Positions 10,481-18,619 of a DNA stretch of 43,996 nucleotides are shown here, in pieces. A program made the position numbers and the translations under genes. Source of the DNA: Akkermansiaceae bacterium (lineage in GTDB: Bacteria > Verrucomicrobiota > Verrucomicrobiia > Verrucomicrobiales > Akkermansiaceae). The stretch lies in the NCBI GenBank assembly GCA_903827375.1, contig CAIKHZ010000355.1, positions 1 through 43,996 of the forward strand. The letters are read 5' to 3'. Position 1 is the stretch's first letter. Each line of letters starts with the position of its first letter. The notes under the pieces are model-generated. The model was given only the letters and a program-made list of their open reading frames with translations. It did no database searches and was not told the DNA's origin.

Positions 10481-10487
10481 GCGTGCG

Positions 10488-12572
10488 TCAGAATGCTGTT
10501 GGGGCAAACACCAGGCCGCTTCGCGACGGTGTATAAATGTTCATGACGCCGTCGCCGGTGACCGGATAGGTGACTGCCGGATCAATCCGGCCGTGGCCGC
10601 CAAAGGCTGCCGCATCGGTATCCAAGATGATTTGCCGGGTGGCCGGGCTGGCGACTTGCAGCGGGTGACCAAACACCGAGTGACTCACCGAGAAGTTAAG
10701 TACAAATATGAGGTTGGCACGCTCCGCGCAGAGGATCTTGCTCTCGTGGTCGATGGCTAACAATTTGGCAGGCGCAGCAGCCAGCAGTTTGTGCTTGCGG
10801 GCCATGGCCAACAGCGCTTGGTCGAAGTCGCCGAGCCACTGGTACTTGAGGCCGGGGTTGTCAACGAGCGACCATTGGCGCCGACAATAGTGATAGGACC
10901 AGCCATTTCCCTCGCGGGGGAAATCAAGCCACTCGGGGTGGCCGAATTCATTGCCCATGAAATTGAGCCAGCCCTCGCCGCCGAGCGCCAGGGTAGTTAG
11001 GCGGATGAGTTTGTGCAGGGCGATGCCGCGTTCGACGACCGGGTCCGGATCGTCCTTGGCCATGTGCTGATACATTTCCTTATCCATCAGCCAGAACGCG
11101 AGTGTTTTATCGCCAACCAGTGCCTGATCGTGGCTTTCGGCATAGGTGATGGTGGCCTCGGCGTGTCGGCGGTTAGTCAGGACGCTCCAGAGTTCATCCA
11201 GATTCCAATCCTCGTCGCGGCTGTGTTTGAGCAGTTTAATCCAATAGTCTGGAATGCCCATGGCAAGGCGATGGGAAAAGCCCAAGCCGCCCTCGGCATG
11301 CGGCCGGCACAACCCCGGCATGCCGGACATGTCTTCGGCGATGGCTAATGCTCCGGGTTTGAACGAGGTGACCAACTTGGATGCAAGTTGCAGATAGAGA
11401 ATGGCATCCTCGTCGGCATCCGCGCCGAAGTAGTCGTCATAACTGCCGAATGCTTTGGTGCCGTGCGAATGATATAGCATCGAGGTAACCCCGTCGAAGC
11501 GGAAGCCGTCGAAGCGGAACTCCTCGAGCCAGTAGCGCAGGTTGGATAACAGGAATTGGCGAACTTCCGGCCGGCCGTAGTCAAAGCATTTGGAATCCCA
11601 ACCCGGGTGATCACCTCGCGGACCGGCATGAAAATACTGGTTGCCCGAGCCATCGAAATCATTGAGTCCTTCAGCTATGTTTTTTACCGCATGGGAGTGC
11701 ACAACGTCCAACAAAACTGCAAGTCCGAGGCCATGGGCGCTATCCACCAGATACTTCAAATCCTCTGGCGTGCCGAAGCGCGAGCAGGGAGCAAAGAACG
11801 ACGAAACATGGTAGCCGAACGATCCATAGTACGGATGTTCCTGCACAGCCATCAGTTGCACGGTGTTGTAGCCGGCGCGAGCGATGCGCGGCAATACCGA
11901 CTCGGCGAACTCGCGGTAGTTATGCACTCGCGGTTGCTCGCCGGCCATGCCGACGTGGGCCTCATAGATCAGCGGGCTGGCGAGGCTGGAGGGATCGAAC
12001 GCATGCTGCCATTTGTAGGGTTGCGGCGGTTGCCACACTTGGCCGGCGAAGTCGTGGCTGTTTGGATCCTGCACGGCGCGGCGGATGCAGGCCGGGATGC
12101 GGTCGCGGCGCGACCCGTCGGCACCCACCACGTGGAGTTTCACCTGTTGGCCGTGGGTGAGGCTGGCGGCGGGCAGGTGGAGTTGCCAAATCCCGTGTTG
12201 CGTCGCGCTGAGCGGGTGGCTTTCACGGTCCCAGTTATTGAAATCCCCAATGAGCGACACCCCGCGTGCTGCCGGAGCCCACTCGCGGATCGTCCACTGA
12301 CCCGCCATCGTATTGAGGTGGATCCCCATGAATTTATGGCCGCTGGCATACGCTGCCAGCGCTGTGGCTCCAGGCCCGATCGCCGCCAGTGCCTCGTTGT
12401 ACCGCTCAATGCGTCGAGCGACGGCTCCCTGATGGGGCGTCAGCCACGGGTCGTCGCGCACGAGAATGGGTGGGTCCGAAGTCACGCCGGAGCTTGGCCG
12501 CAACACGCCCCATGGAAAAGCAAAATCCGCTCGTCTGCCGGGGATTGCCGTCAGACCCATGAAATCCACCAT
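10488..12572 (-). CDS. glgB: 1,4-alpha-glucan branching enzyme, GH13_8-like
   Basis: Branching enzyme that makes alpha-1,6 branches in glycogen, 694 residues. After an N-terminal CBM48-like domain (EWAPAARGVSLIGDFNNW at about 98-115) comes a GH13 barrel. The nucleophile is D360 in GFRFDGVTSM, the acid/base E413 in AIAEDMSGMPG, and the third carboxylate D482 in TYAESHDQALVGD. The motif spellings (DVVHSHAVKN, SMLYHSHG) match the eukaryote-like subclass of branching enzymes rather than the E. coli type. It is the first gene of the minus-strand run and is followed after seven bases by the peptide-transporter permeases, an unexpected partnership. ATG 12572 is used; ATG 12560 is also possible. Confidence 0.95.
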   Translation of the reverse strand: MVDFMGLTAIPGRRADFAFPWGVLRPSSGVTSDPPILVRDDPWLTPHQGAVARRIERYNEALAAIGPGATALAAYASGHKFMGIHLNTMAGQWTIREWAPAARGVSLIGDFNNWDRESHPLSATQHGIWQLHLPAASLTHGQQVKLHVVGADGSRRDRIPACIRRAVQDPNSHDFAGQVWQPPQPYKWQHAFDPSSLASPLIYEAHVGMAGEQPRVHNYREFAESVLPRIARAGYNTVQLMAVQEHPYYGSFGYHVSSFFAPCSRFGTPEDLKYLVDSAHGLGLAVLLDVVHSHAVKNIAEGLNDFDGSGNQYFHAGPRGDHPGWDSKCFDYGRPEVRQFLLSNLRYWLEEFRFDGFRFDGVTSMLYHSHGTKAFGSYDDYFGADADEDAILYLQLASKLVTSFKPGALAIAEDMSGMPGLCRPHAEGGLGFSHRLAMGIPDYWIKLLKHSRDEDWNLDELWSVLTNRRHAEATITYAESHDQALVGDKTLAFWLMDKEMYQHMAKDDPDPVVERGIALHKLIRLTTLALGGEGWLNFMGNEFGHPEWLDFPREGNGWSYHYCRRQWSLVDNPGLKYQWLGDFDQALLAMARKHKLLAAAPAKLLAIDHESKILCAERANLIFVLNFSVSHSVFGHPLQVASPATRQIILDTDAAAFGGHGRIDPAVTYPVTGDGVMNIYTPSRSGLVFAPTAF

Positions 12573-12675
12573 CTGCCCGCAATTTTTGATTCCGGCAAAT
12601 TTGTGTTGGACAAATGCGCCGTCAGCCGCTACTCACCCGCCTCGCGTGCACAGTTTAGCTGTAGCATCCGGACTC

Positions 12676-12747
<72 letters not shown>

Positions 12748-12766
12748 CCCCTTCAGTACCAATGAG

Positions 12767-13174
12767 TTACGTGTCGTATTTTCGGTTAGAAATAACAGTA
12801 AATTTGTAATCTTGGCCACTTCCTGGCCACTTCTTGGCCACTTCTTGGCCACTTCTTGGCCACTTCTTGGCCACTTCTTGGCCACTTCTTGGCCACTTCT
12901 TGAAGCGTCCTTCGTGGTGGTGCCACCCACCTAAAACCACCGCCTGCTCGGCCGGGTGGAAATCCACCTTATTTTCTGCCATCATGCTTGGGAAGTCCCC
13001 TAACTGCGGAACGCCGCCGTCTGTTGCCTTCGCAACCGCCCGGGGCACTGCGGGCATCTGGTTGTCATCCGTCGTCTTATCGATGGCAAAAAACCGGGCT
13101 GGGAATCGGACCTGCGGCAGTCTCGTGAAAAGCATGCCTATTGTGCCAGCCGGCAGGATGTCGGCACTATCCAT
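12767..13174 (-). CDS. hypothetical protein ending in 11-residue repeats
   Basis: A 135-residue open frame of unknown function, divergent from the downstream ATPase gene. Support comes from an AAGGA ribosome binding site four bases upstream of ATG 13174 and from coding-like codon use (many G-starting codons). The N-terminal 90 residues contain PQVRFPARFFAIDKTTDD and a histidine-rich GGWHHHEGRF. The C-terminal part is KKWPRSGQEVA repeated, encoded by the 11-bp tandem repeat, and the frame ends soon after it. No homologue comes to mind. It could also be a spurious frame opposite an open plus-strand frame. Confidence 0.4.
   Translation of the reverse strand: MDSADILPAGTIGMLFTRLPQVRFPARFFAIDKTTDDNQMPAVPRAVAKATDGGVPQLGDFPSMMAENKVDFHPAEQAVVLGGWHHHEGRFKKWPRSGQEVAKKWPRSGQEVAKKWPGSGQDYKFTVISNRKYDT
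12812..12899. repeat. 8 x 11-bp tandem repeat
   Basis: Eight consecutive copies of TTGGCCACTTC, the second with a C for the first T, otherwise identical. Each unit contains the palindrome TGGCCA. Because 11 is not a multiple of three, every frame of a strand reads the same 11-residue cycle: WPLLGHFLATS on the plus strand and KKWPRSGQEVA on the minus strand. Gain or loss of one unit shifts any frame that runs through it. Confidence 0.97.
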
Positions 13175-13238
13175 CCCATCCTTAAAATCCCAGGCGATTA
13201 TTCTTGCAAAACTGGCATTACGATGTTCTTTTTGCAAG

Positions 13239-14402
13239 GTGATTGAGCGCAGGACATTTGCCAAGTTGGACGGGTTGCTGGGGCGTTTTCCGGCGGTTGT
13301 GTTGTTGGGTCCGCGGCAGGTGGGCAAGACGACCCTGGCGAAAGTGTGCGCCGCTGGGCGCGACGGGATCTATCTGGATTTGGAGAGTCAGCGGGATCTG
13401 AGCAAGCTGGCGGATCCGGAGCACTATCTGTCGCAGCGGGAGGATCGGTTGGTGATTTTGGATGAGATTCAGCAAGTGCCTGGCTTGTTTCCGTCGCTGC
13501 GTGGGCTCATTGACGAGGGACGTGAGCGGGGTTTGCGGAGCGGGCGGTTTTTGTTGTTGGGTTCGGCGTCCTTGGAACTCATTGAGCAGAGCCGTGAAAC
13601 CCTGGCTGGGCGGATTGCCTATCTGGAAATGCAGCCCTTGGATGCCTTGGAGGTCGGACCCGAAGCACTGCAAAAATTGTGGTGGCGCGGCGGATTTCCA
13701 GACAGTTTTTTCGCAGCGAGCGACGAGGCGAGCAGTGAATACCGGGATTTTCTGATCCGTTCATATTTGGAACGCGATGTGCCACTGCATGGCGTGAGAT
13801 TGGCCCCGGCCAAACTCCGCAATCTGTGGACGATGCTCGCCCATTGCCAAGGCGGCCTGACCAACACCGCCGCCCTCTCTCGCAATCTGGAGATTGATGT
13901 GCGCTCAGTGCAGGCGCATCTGGAACTGTTGGAAAACCTGTTCTTCCTGCGGCGCTTGCGGCCCTGGCACCGCAACACAGGCAAGCGCATGGTCAAGAGT
14001 CCGCGACTTTACATCCGCGATTCCGGGTTGCTGCATGAACTGTTGGGCATCGGCAGCCTCGAGGCCCTGGCTGGGCATCCGGTGGTGGGCGGGAGTTGGG
14101 AAGGTTTTGTGATCGAGAATTTGTTGGCCTGTGTGCCGCCGCGCACCGAGGCCTCATTTTACCGCAGCAGCGGCGGGGCGGAGGTGGATCTGGTGCTCAC
14201 CTTCCGCGACGGCAAGACATGGGCGGTGGAGATCAAGCGCGGCCTCTCGCCGGCCCTCAGCGCAGGTTTCTACTCGGCTCTGGATGATCTAAAGCCCGCC
14301 AAGTCCTTTGTCGTCTATGGCGGCAACGAGCGTTACCCACTCAAGCCTGAAGTCGAGGCGATCCCATTAAACGAACTCCAGCGCGAACTGTTGGGTCTGT
14401 GA
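13239..14402 (+). CDS. AAA_14/DUF4143-type ATPase
   Basis: A 387-residue protein of the widespread AAA ATPase plus DUF4143 family. Its biological role is poorly defined and it is often found in mobile or accessory DNA. The ATPase N-terminus FPAVVLLGPRQVGKTTLA gives a Walker A at about residues 24-31; RLVILDEIQQVPGLFP is Walker B. The C-terminal DUF4143 half has the restriction-nuclease-like segment SGGAEVDLVL...WAVEIKRG. I take GTG 13239 as the start because VIERRTFAKLDGLLGRFP is the normal family N-terminus. The frame is open for another 135 codons upstream, back into the 11-bp repeat, which may be chance or a real extension. Confidence 0.88.
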   Translation: MIERRTFAKLDGLLGRFPAVVLLGPRQVGKTTLAKVCAAGRDGIYLDLESQRDLSKLADPEHYLSQREDRLVILDEIQQVPGLFPSLRGLIDEGRERGLRSGRFLLLGSASLELIEQSRETLAGRIAYLEMQPLDALEVGPEALQKLWWRGGFPDSFFAASDEASSEYRDFLIRSYLERDVPLHGVRLAPAKLRNLWTMLAHCQGGLTNTAALSRNLEIDVRSVQAHLELLENLFFLRRLRPWHRNTGKRMVKSPRLYIRDSGLLHELLGIGSLEALAGHPVVGGSWEGFVIENLLACVPPRTEASFYRSSGGAEVDLVLTFRDGKTWAVEIKRGLSPALSAGFYSALDDLKPAKSFVVYGGNERYPLKPEVEAIPLNELQRELLGL

Positions 14403-14468
14403 GTCTATCCAATCCGTTGCGTCTCCTTTTCACTTGCCCTCCTCAGATCACTTGCCACACTCCGAATC

Positions 14469-14587
14469 ATGCCGCCAGACGAACCGAACCCCGAACCCTC
14501 TGGCCAGGCCCTGCCCAAGGGCACTCGGATCGAGGAATTTGTCATTGAGCGGGTTCTTGGCAGCGGTGGATTCGGCATCACCTACCG
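14469..14587 (+). pseudogene. Ser/Thr protein kinase N-terminal fragment
   Basis: The first 40 codons read like the start of a bacterial Hanks-type Ser/Thr kinase: a proline-rich lead, then GTRIEEFVIERVLGSGGFG with the glycine-rich ATP loop and ITYR. Homology then stops abruptly at about 14587. The following DNA encodes, in another frame, the tail of a PIN-domain toxin. This is a deletion or insertion scar, and no kinase catalytic core remains. The reading frame itself runs on to 14783 as nonsense. Confidence 0.75.
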
Positions 14588-14755
14588 GTCTTGCGCGATC
14601 CCGATGATGAACCGATTCTTCAGCTCGCCTTCGAGGCCGAAGTCAGGTATGTTGTCACGTGCAACGCCCGCGATTTTGCCGGATCCGAGCGGTTTGGCAT
14701 CGAAATCATCAAGCCCGCCAATTTTCTCAAACTCCACCGCCAGCCACAACCATGA
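14588..14755 (+). pseudogene. PIN-domain toxin, C-terminal fragment
   Basis: In the frame starting at GTC 14588 the DNA reads VLRDPDDEPILQLAFEAEVR, then YVVTCNARDFAGSERFGI and ...KPANFLK. This is the end of a PIN-family ribonuclease toxin (the DPDDE acidic site and the TxNxRDF motif are typical). The N-terminal half, with the first catalytic aspartate, is gone, replaced by the kinase fragment. Its TGA overlaps the ATG of the following antitoxin-like frame as ATGA, the original operon spacing. No start codon of its own is credible. Confidence 0.75.
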
Positions 14756-14988
14756 CTACGCTCACCGCCCAAATTCCCGATAGTCTCGCCCGTCAGGCTG
14801 AGGAGCTTGCCACCCGCGAACACGTCCAGATCGATCACCTCGTGGCCATTGCCCTTGCCTCCTAGGTGGCGGGTTGGGAAAGCCGGAATTCTATTGAGCA
14901 GAGGGCGCGGCGCGGCAACATTGAGGCACTCCGGCAGGCGCTCGACCGCGTTCCAGCCCGTCCGCCGCTGGAAGGCGACGATCTCTGA
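14752..14988 (+). pseudogene. antitoxin of PIN toxin, interrupted by TAG
   Basis: The frame begins MTTLTAQIPDSLARQAEEL, which resembles the ribbon-helix-helix antitoxins partnered with PIN toxins. Codon 38 (14863-14865) is TAG. The same frame then continues VAGWESRNSIEQRARRGN and ends naturally in EGDDL at 14988, so the full 78-codon gene survives apart from this stop. With the toxin half deleted, selection on the antitoxin is likely gone. Downstream restart at GTG 14866 would give only a C-terminal piece. Confidence 0.7.
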
Positions 14989-15640
14989 GTCGGCGGCATG
15001 GCTCTGTGCCAAGTTCGAAATGGCGTGCGTTTCATTCAGTGGGCCGGGCATGTTGCCCGGCTGTGATAGAGTGCGCGGATTCTTACGGTGAGTTGCTGGC
15101 GGTCCCAAGAGTGTTCTGCAGGCTGCCGGCGCACCCCATCACAGCCCGTCGTCTCCAGTTCAGGGAGCACGCATTTACTGAATCTACCAAGAAACCCATC
15201 TTCCTTTGCGCCTTTGCGTACTTTGCGCGAGGCAATCTTCACTCCAAGGCACCTTTGATAGCTGGTGACCCTGCTTCCAATCCATTCAACCTAGCAATTA
15301 AGAGTTATCTCGCGCAAAGTACTCAAAGGCGCAAAGTTTTCAGAAATAAGATAGAACCATTTTTTTGGCAAAACGGTATATGTGTGATTTTCGTATCCAT
15401 CCGCAAGGAAGCAAATTTGTAAGGCTTGCGCAAAACGTATGCGACACGCCGCCGCTCATTTTGACCCGTTTGCGGACCTAGGGCGTTACGGCGGCTGTGG
15501 GAATGGCTCAGACATAGGATTTAGAGCAACTGCTAATTGGCAGATGGGAATTCACTGGGACAGGTCCGCAACGTTGGGTGAATTGAAACCGAAGAGAATT
15601 GTCGCTTGACAACGTGTTGCAAATGCCACATGGTTCGCGC
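14989..15640. other. gene-free stretch with hairpins
   Basis: I find no credible gene here. It holds a perfect 8-bp stem GCCGGGCA/TGCCCGGC at 15043-15061 with a three-base loop and no T-run, and the pair of 27-bp inverted repeats described separately. A TTGACA hexamer at 15606-15611 lies at a suitable distance for a promoter of the following antitoxin gene, but the matching -10 is poor. Confidence 0.5.
15205..15335. repeat. 27-bp inverted repeat pair
   Basis: The left arm at 15205-15231 (TTTGCGCCTTTGCGTACTTT, then GCGCGAG) is the reverse complement of 15309-15335 with a single mismatch; 77 bases lie between them. The arms are built from smaller TTTGCG units. They resemble short intergenic repeats of the TTTGCGCCTTTGCG kind that I recall from several phyla. 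Function unknown; possibly a small non-autonomous element or an RNA hairpin. Confidence 0.85.
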
Positions 15641-15898
15641 ATGAAGACCGCCGCCGTTCACAGCAGAATTCAGCCTGAGATCAAGGAGCAGGCTGAATCC
15701 ATATTACATCGCCTGGGATTAAGCCCAACCGAGGCGATACGCATGTTTTACACCCAAATCGCTCTGAGGAATGGCTTGCCATTCGATGTGGCCATTCCCA
15801 ATGAAGAGACGGTCCAGGCCTTGGAGGACTCAAGGGCCGGTCGGAATCTAGAGCGGTTTGATTCGGTTAAAGGGCTTTTTGACAGCTGGAATGCATGA
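15641..15898 (+). CDS. DinJ/RelB-family antitoxin
   Basis: An 85-residue antitoxin that should bind the downstream YafQ-like toxin and repress their operon. The N-terminal ribbon-helix-helix is clear (MKTAAVHSRIQPEIKEQAES, then LGLSPTEAIRMFYTQIALRN, then GLPFDVAIPNEETVQALED), and the C-terminal RFDSVKGLFDSW segment is the usual toxin-wrapping tail. ATG 15641 gives the normal family N-terminus. ATG 15623 and TTG 15599 lie in frame upstream, and no strong ribosome binding site precedes any of the three. Its end overlaps the toxin start as ATGA. Confidence 0.9.
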   Translation: MKTAAVHSRIQPEIKEQAESILHRLGLSPTEAIRMFYTQIALRNGLPFDVAIPNEETVQALEDSRAGRNLERFDSVKGLFDSWNA

Positions 15899-16164
15899 AG
15901 AACATCTTTCAGACCAGCCAATTCAAGAAGGACTTCAAGAAGGTCAAGAGCCGGGGAAAAGACCTCGAGAAGCTCCAGAGCTTAGTCAATGCAATTTTGA
16001 GAGGAGATTCACTGGAATCGCGATACCATGATCATCCGCTGAGCGGCAAGTGGACCGGATCCCATGATTGCCACGTAGAGCCAGATTGGCTCCTGATTTA
16101 CAGAATTGATGGTGATAGCCTTTATCTTGAGCGTACCGGTAGCCACAGTGATCTCTTCAGATAG
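15895..16164 (+). CDS. YafQ-family mRNA interferase toxin
   Basis: An 89-residue toxin of the YafQ/RelE fold, which cleaves ribosome-bound mRNA. The residues important in E. coli YafQ are all found three positions earlier here: H47, H60, D64, W65, R80, H84 and F88, in the segments DHPLSG, CHVEPDWLLIYR and RTGSHSDLF. The toxin therefore looks intact. It is coupled to the antitoxin by a four-base overlap and is the only complete toxin-antitoxin pair in the accessory region. Confidence 0.92.
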   Translation: MKNIFQTSQFKKDFKKVKSRGKDLEKLQSLVNAILRGDSLESRYHDHPLSGKWTGSHDCHVEPDWLLIYRIDGDSLYLERTGSHSDLFR

Positions 16165-16245
16165 AAAGACACCTAACAAGACGGTGGTGGCAGCGCTCTT
16201 GAATCACCCTCTCACCCATCAACCGCGTCTTCAAAGTCGCGAGCC

Positions 16246-16896
16246 TCACCTGATGCAGCCATCGATCCACGGTGCGAGGCAGCGGGCCATGTCCGCCGCG
16301 AACCAAGCGGCGAAGGCACCCGTCACCACGTCCATCGTGTAGTGGGCGCGCAAGACCAACACGATGAGGGCTTCACCGAACGCTAGCAGCACGGCCACGG
16401 CCGCCAGCCACCCGGGTGCCAGGTGGCAGAGTTCAATCGCACCTAACACGGCGAGCGCGGTGTGCCCGGAAAAAAAGAAATCATTGCCCACCCCGTAAGT
16501 CACCAGCACCGTTGGAAAACCGGGGTCGCGCCAGATGATGCCGGGAGGTGGTGGCAAGGGACAATACGCCTGACAGATTTGGCGCAGGCTGAAGACGATC
16601 AGCACCCCCACAAACGGCGCAAAACTCGGACCGAAAACCGCCGCAGCTATCAGAAACACCCCGAACGCATCGATGCACAGCGAGCTGAGAATGAGCGCCC
16701 GGTCGGCCGCCCTGGCATTGGCGGCAAAGTAAGCGTGCCATTTCGCCGTTAGTTCGTGGGCGCGATCTCGGATCCCATCGCAGCGTGTGGCGCGGATGCC
16801 GATGAGCTTCTGCGTCCAAAACCAGATGACCAATGCCAGGGCGATCACCAGCACCCGCCACCCTGCCACTCCCCATGCCACTGCCATCAGATTCAT
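16246..16896 (-). CDS. PAP2/sphingomyelin-synthase-like membrane phosphatase
   Basis: A 216-residue polytopic membrane protein with about five or six hydrophobic helices. The active-site histidines of the PAP2_C type are visible: H145 in FFFSGHTA, and H185 with D189 in RAHYTMDVVTG. The loop QAYCPLPPPPG before the active site is typical of this subgroup, which includes phosphatidate phosphatases and sphingomyelin-synthase relatives. It starts four bases after the acyltransferase stop on the same strand, so the two probably act together in membrane lipid synthesis. Exact substrate not determinable. Confidence 0.85.
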   Translation of the reverse strand: MNLMAVAWGVAGWRVLVIALALVIWFWTQKLIGIRATRCDGIRDRAHELTAKWHAYFAANARAADRALILSSLCIDAFGVFLIAAAVFGPSFAPFVGVLIVFSLRQICQAYCPLPPPPGIIWRDPGFPTVLVTYGVGNDFFFSGHTALAVLGAIELCHLAPGWLAAVAVLLAFGEALIVLVLRAHYTMDVVTGAFAAWFAADMARCLAPWIDGCIR

Positions 16897-16900
16897 ATTT

Positions 16901-18103
16901 TCAAATTCCGGTGGGAGTGATCCGGCGCAGCGCCTTGGTTTGTTCTAGCATGGCATCGAGCCGCTGGCGCACTTCCGTGGTGACCGGATCGCTTGACCGC
17001 GAGCGGTCGCGCGTCGCGTCGGCCACGATGGCCTCGCCCACCGTGATGATCGCGCGAAGCGGCGGATGGGCGCGCGCCAAATCCGTTAGATCTTCCTCGT
17101 ACCGCTCCACGGTTTCAAGAATCCGCTCCGCTGTCGGCTGCTCGATGTAGTCGCCGGGATAACAATGGAGTTGTTGAACCAGATAGAGGTTGGCCAACTG
17201 GCGCCAGCGGGCGGCGCGCTCGGCTTCAGTGAGTTCACTGGTGATCATTTCCGGAAGGATGGCCGTGCGGAGGCGTTTCAAGCGCGCCATGGCGTCGCCA
17301 TCGTTGCGTCCGGCACACCATTGGGCTTCCAGCGGCGCGAGCAGGTGATCGACCAAGCGCTCCAGGCGTTGGCTGGGGCTGCCCGGTTGCGGCGCGTTCA
17401 AGTGCTCGATTTCCTTGAGCACCAGCAGCGCGTCACCCACCTTGGCTATCCGATCTAACAAAGACAACTGGGTCTGCGGCTGCCAAGACAGGCGATTTTC
17501 AATTTCCTCGACCACCGGGGTCACCGAGGCTTGCAAATCCCCCTCAAAAAAGTAGCGGATGAACACTGGATGGATCACCACTTGGCCATCCTTGCGTTGC
17601 TTCGCCGCGCTGCGCGCCAAAAATGCTGGGCCCTCCATAAAATTTTGCAGGCGGTCGTTGCTGCGCGTGATGAATCCCTCGCCGAAGATGACCAAGGGAT
17701 TTTTCCCTTCGGTCAGAATCTTGATTGAGCATTTGAGCGATTCGCGGTCCAGCCCCTCACGGTACACACTGAATGCCCCGATGCGCGGCAACATGAAGTG
17801 CTTCAATTTGCTTTCCATGAACAGATGCCAACTGGCGATCGTGTGAAACGGCCGACCCACCTCCCGTGCCAGCGTGTCCAACACCAGCGGATCGCAGGGG
17901 CGGCAATGATTCGCCACGAGGATGACGCCGTGGTCCGCATCCAACGAGGCGCGCAAGCGCTCCGCCCCGACGCATTCCACCGCCGTGATGCCAAAGTCCT
18001 TGCGCAATTGTCCACGACACATGCGCCTCCCCACCCACAGCCAGAAACGGCTCAAGCGCGGCGCAATGAACGTGTAAGGCTTGTCGAGGACGATTTGCTG
18101 CAT
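16901..18103 (-). CDS. PlsC-like 1-acylglycerol-3-phosphate acyltransferase
   Basis: A 400-residue glycerolipid acyltransferase. The HX4D catalytic motif is NHCRPCD with H66 and D71, and the substrate-binding block is VIFGEGFITR (FGEG at 140-143). The family core covers about residues 40-230. The C-terminal 170 residues are helical, charged and not recognised, so the protein is longer than a typical PlsC (about 250). It forms a two-gene unit with the PAP2-like phosphatase. ATG 18103 immediately follows the remnant-rich region. Confidence 0.87.
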   Translation of the reverse strand: MQQIVLDKPYTFIAPRLSRFWLWVGRRMCRGQLRKDFGITAVECVGAERLRASLDADHGVILVANHCRPCDPLVLDTLAREVGRPFHTIASWHLFMESKLKHFMLPRIGAFSVYREGLDRESLKCSIKILTEGKNPLVIFGEGFITRSNDRLQNFMEGPAFLARSAAKQRKDGQVVIHPVFIRYFFEGDLQASVTPVVEEIENRLSWQPQTQLSLLDRIAKVGDALLVLKEIEHLNAPQPGSPSQRLERLVDHLLAPLEAQWCAGRNDGDAMARLKRLRTAILPEMITSELTEAERAARWRQLANLYLVQQLHCYPGDYIEQPTAERILETVERYEEDLTDLARAHPPLRAIITVGEAIVADATRDRSRSSDPVTTEVRQRLDAMLEQTKALRRITPTGI

Positions 18104-18353
18104 GATGCGATTCCGCCGCGGACAGGTATTGTCGCCAAGGCGTGCTGCTGCTTACCCGTTCCCCGCAGGCTTGGCAATGGCGCAGATTCAGGACTCCTGG
18201 GATCATCCCCAGGAATGGTGCCGCCAGCCTAGCAAAGTCGGTGGCATCAGCCTCCTCGTTACTGTAAGGACTGCGAAAGGGAATTCGAGGCAGATTTCGC
18301 GACATTTCAACAGTTGCCATTTGATGCCAAGGAGGCATCTTGGCAGGATAACT
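18104..18353 (-). other. unassigned remnant between plsC-like gene and hsdR fragment
   Basis: The frame of the hsdR fragment stays open through this stretch but loses HsdR similarity after position 18354. It contains pieces such as SRNLPRIPF and VLNLRHCQACGE that look like protein rather than noise. LPRIPF recalls some restriction-associated methylases, but this is too short to assign. Probably further decayed DNA. Confidence 0.3.
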
Positions 18354-18578
18354 GCGGAAATGTTCGACCACCACCTGCACATTCTGCGAGATGTTGTAGG
18401 GATGGAGCCGCACCCAGCCCATGATTCCCTTCATCGCGGCGCTGCGTTCCACCGTCTTTTCATCACATTCCTTGCCCTCGTGCGCCAACTTGAACGCCAG
18501 CTTGTACGACGTGTAATTCTGCAACACATCGAGAATGAATTTCTCCTCGATGGCCTGTCGCATGGAATAGACGTGAAA
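18354..18578 (-). pseudogene. type I restriction subunit HsdR fragment
   Basis: About 75 codons match the middle of HsdR: FHVYSMRQAIEEKFILDVLQ, then NYTSYKLAFKL, and YNISQNVQVVVEHFR. Both ends of homology are abrupt. On the upstream side it abuts a truncated antitoxin gene, on the downstream side unassigned DNA. HsdR proteins are about 800-1,100 residues, so well over 90 percent is missing and no helicase or nuclease motif remains. Confidence 0.8.
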
Positions 18579-18619
18579 AGGTGCGGGTAGATTATCGGGG
18601 CCTGCGGGTTGGGTTGGAT

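Noticed and set aside
12812..12899. 11-bp array as a CRISPR
   Set aside because: Units are contiguous with no spacers and no cas genes are present.
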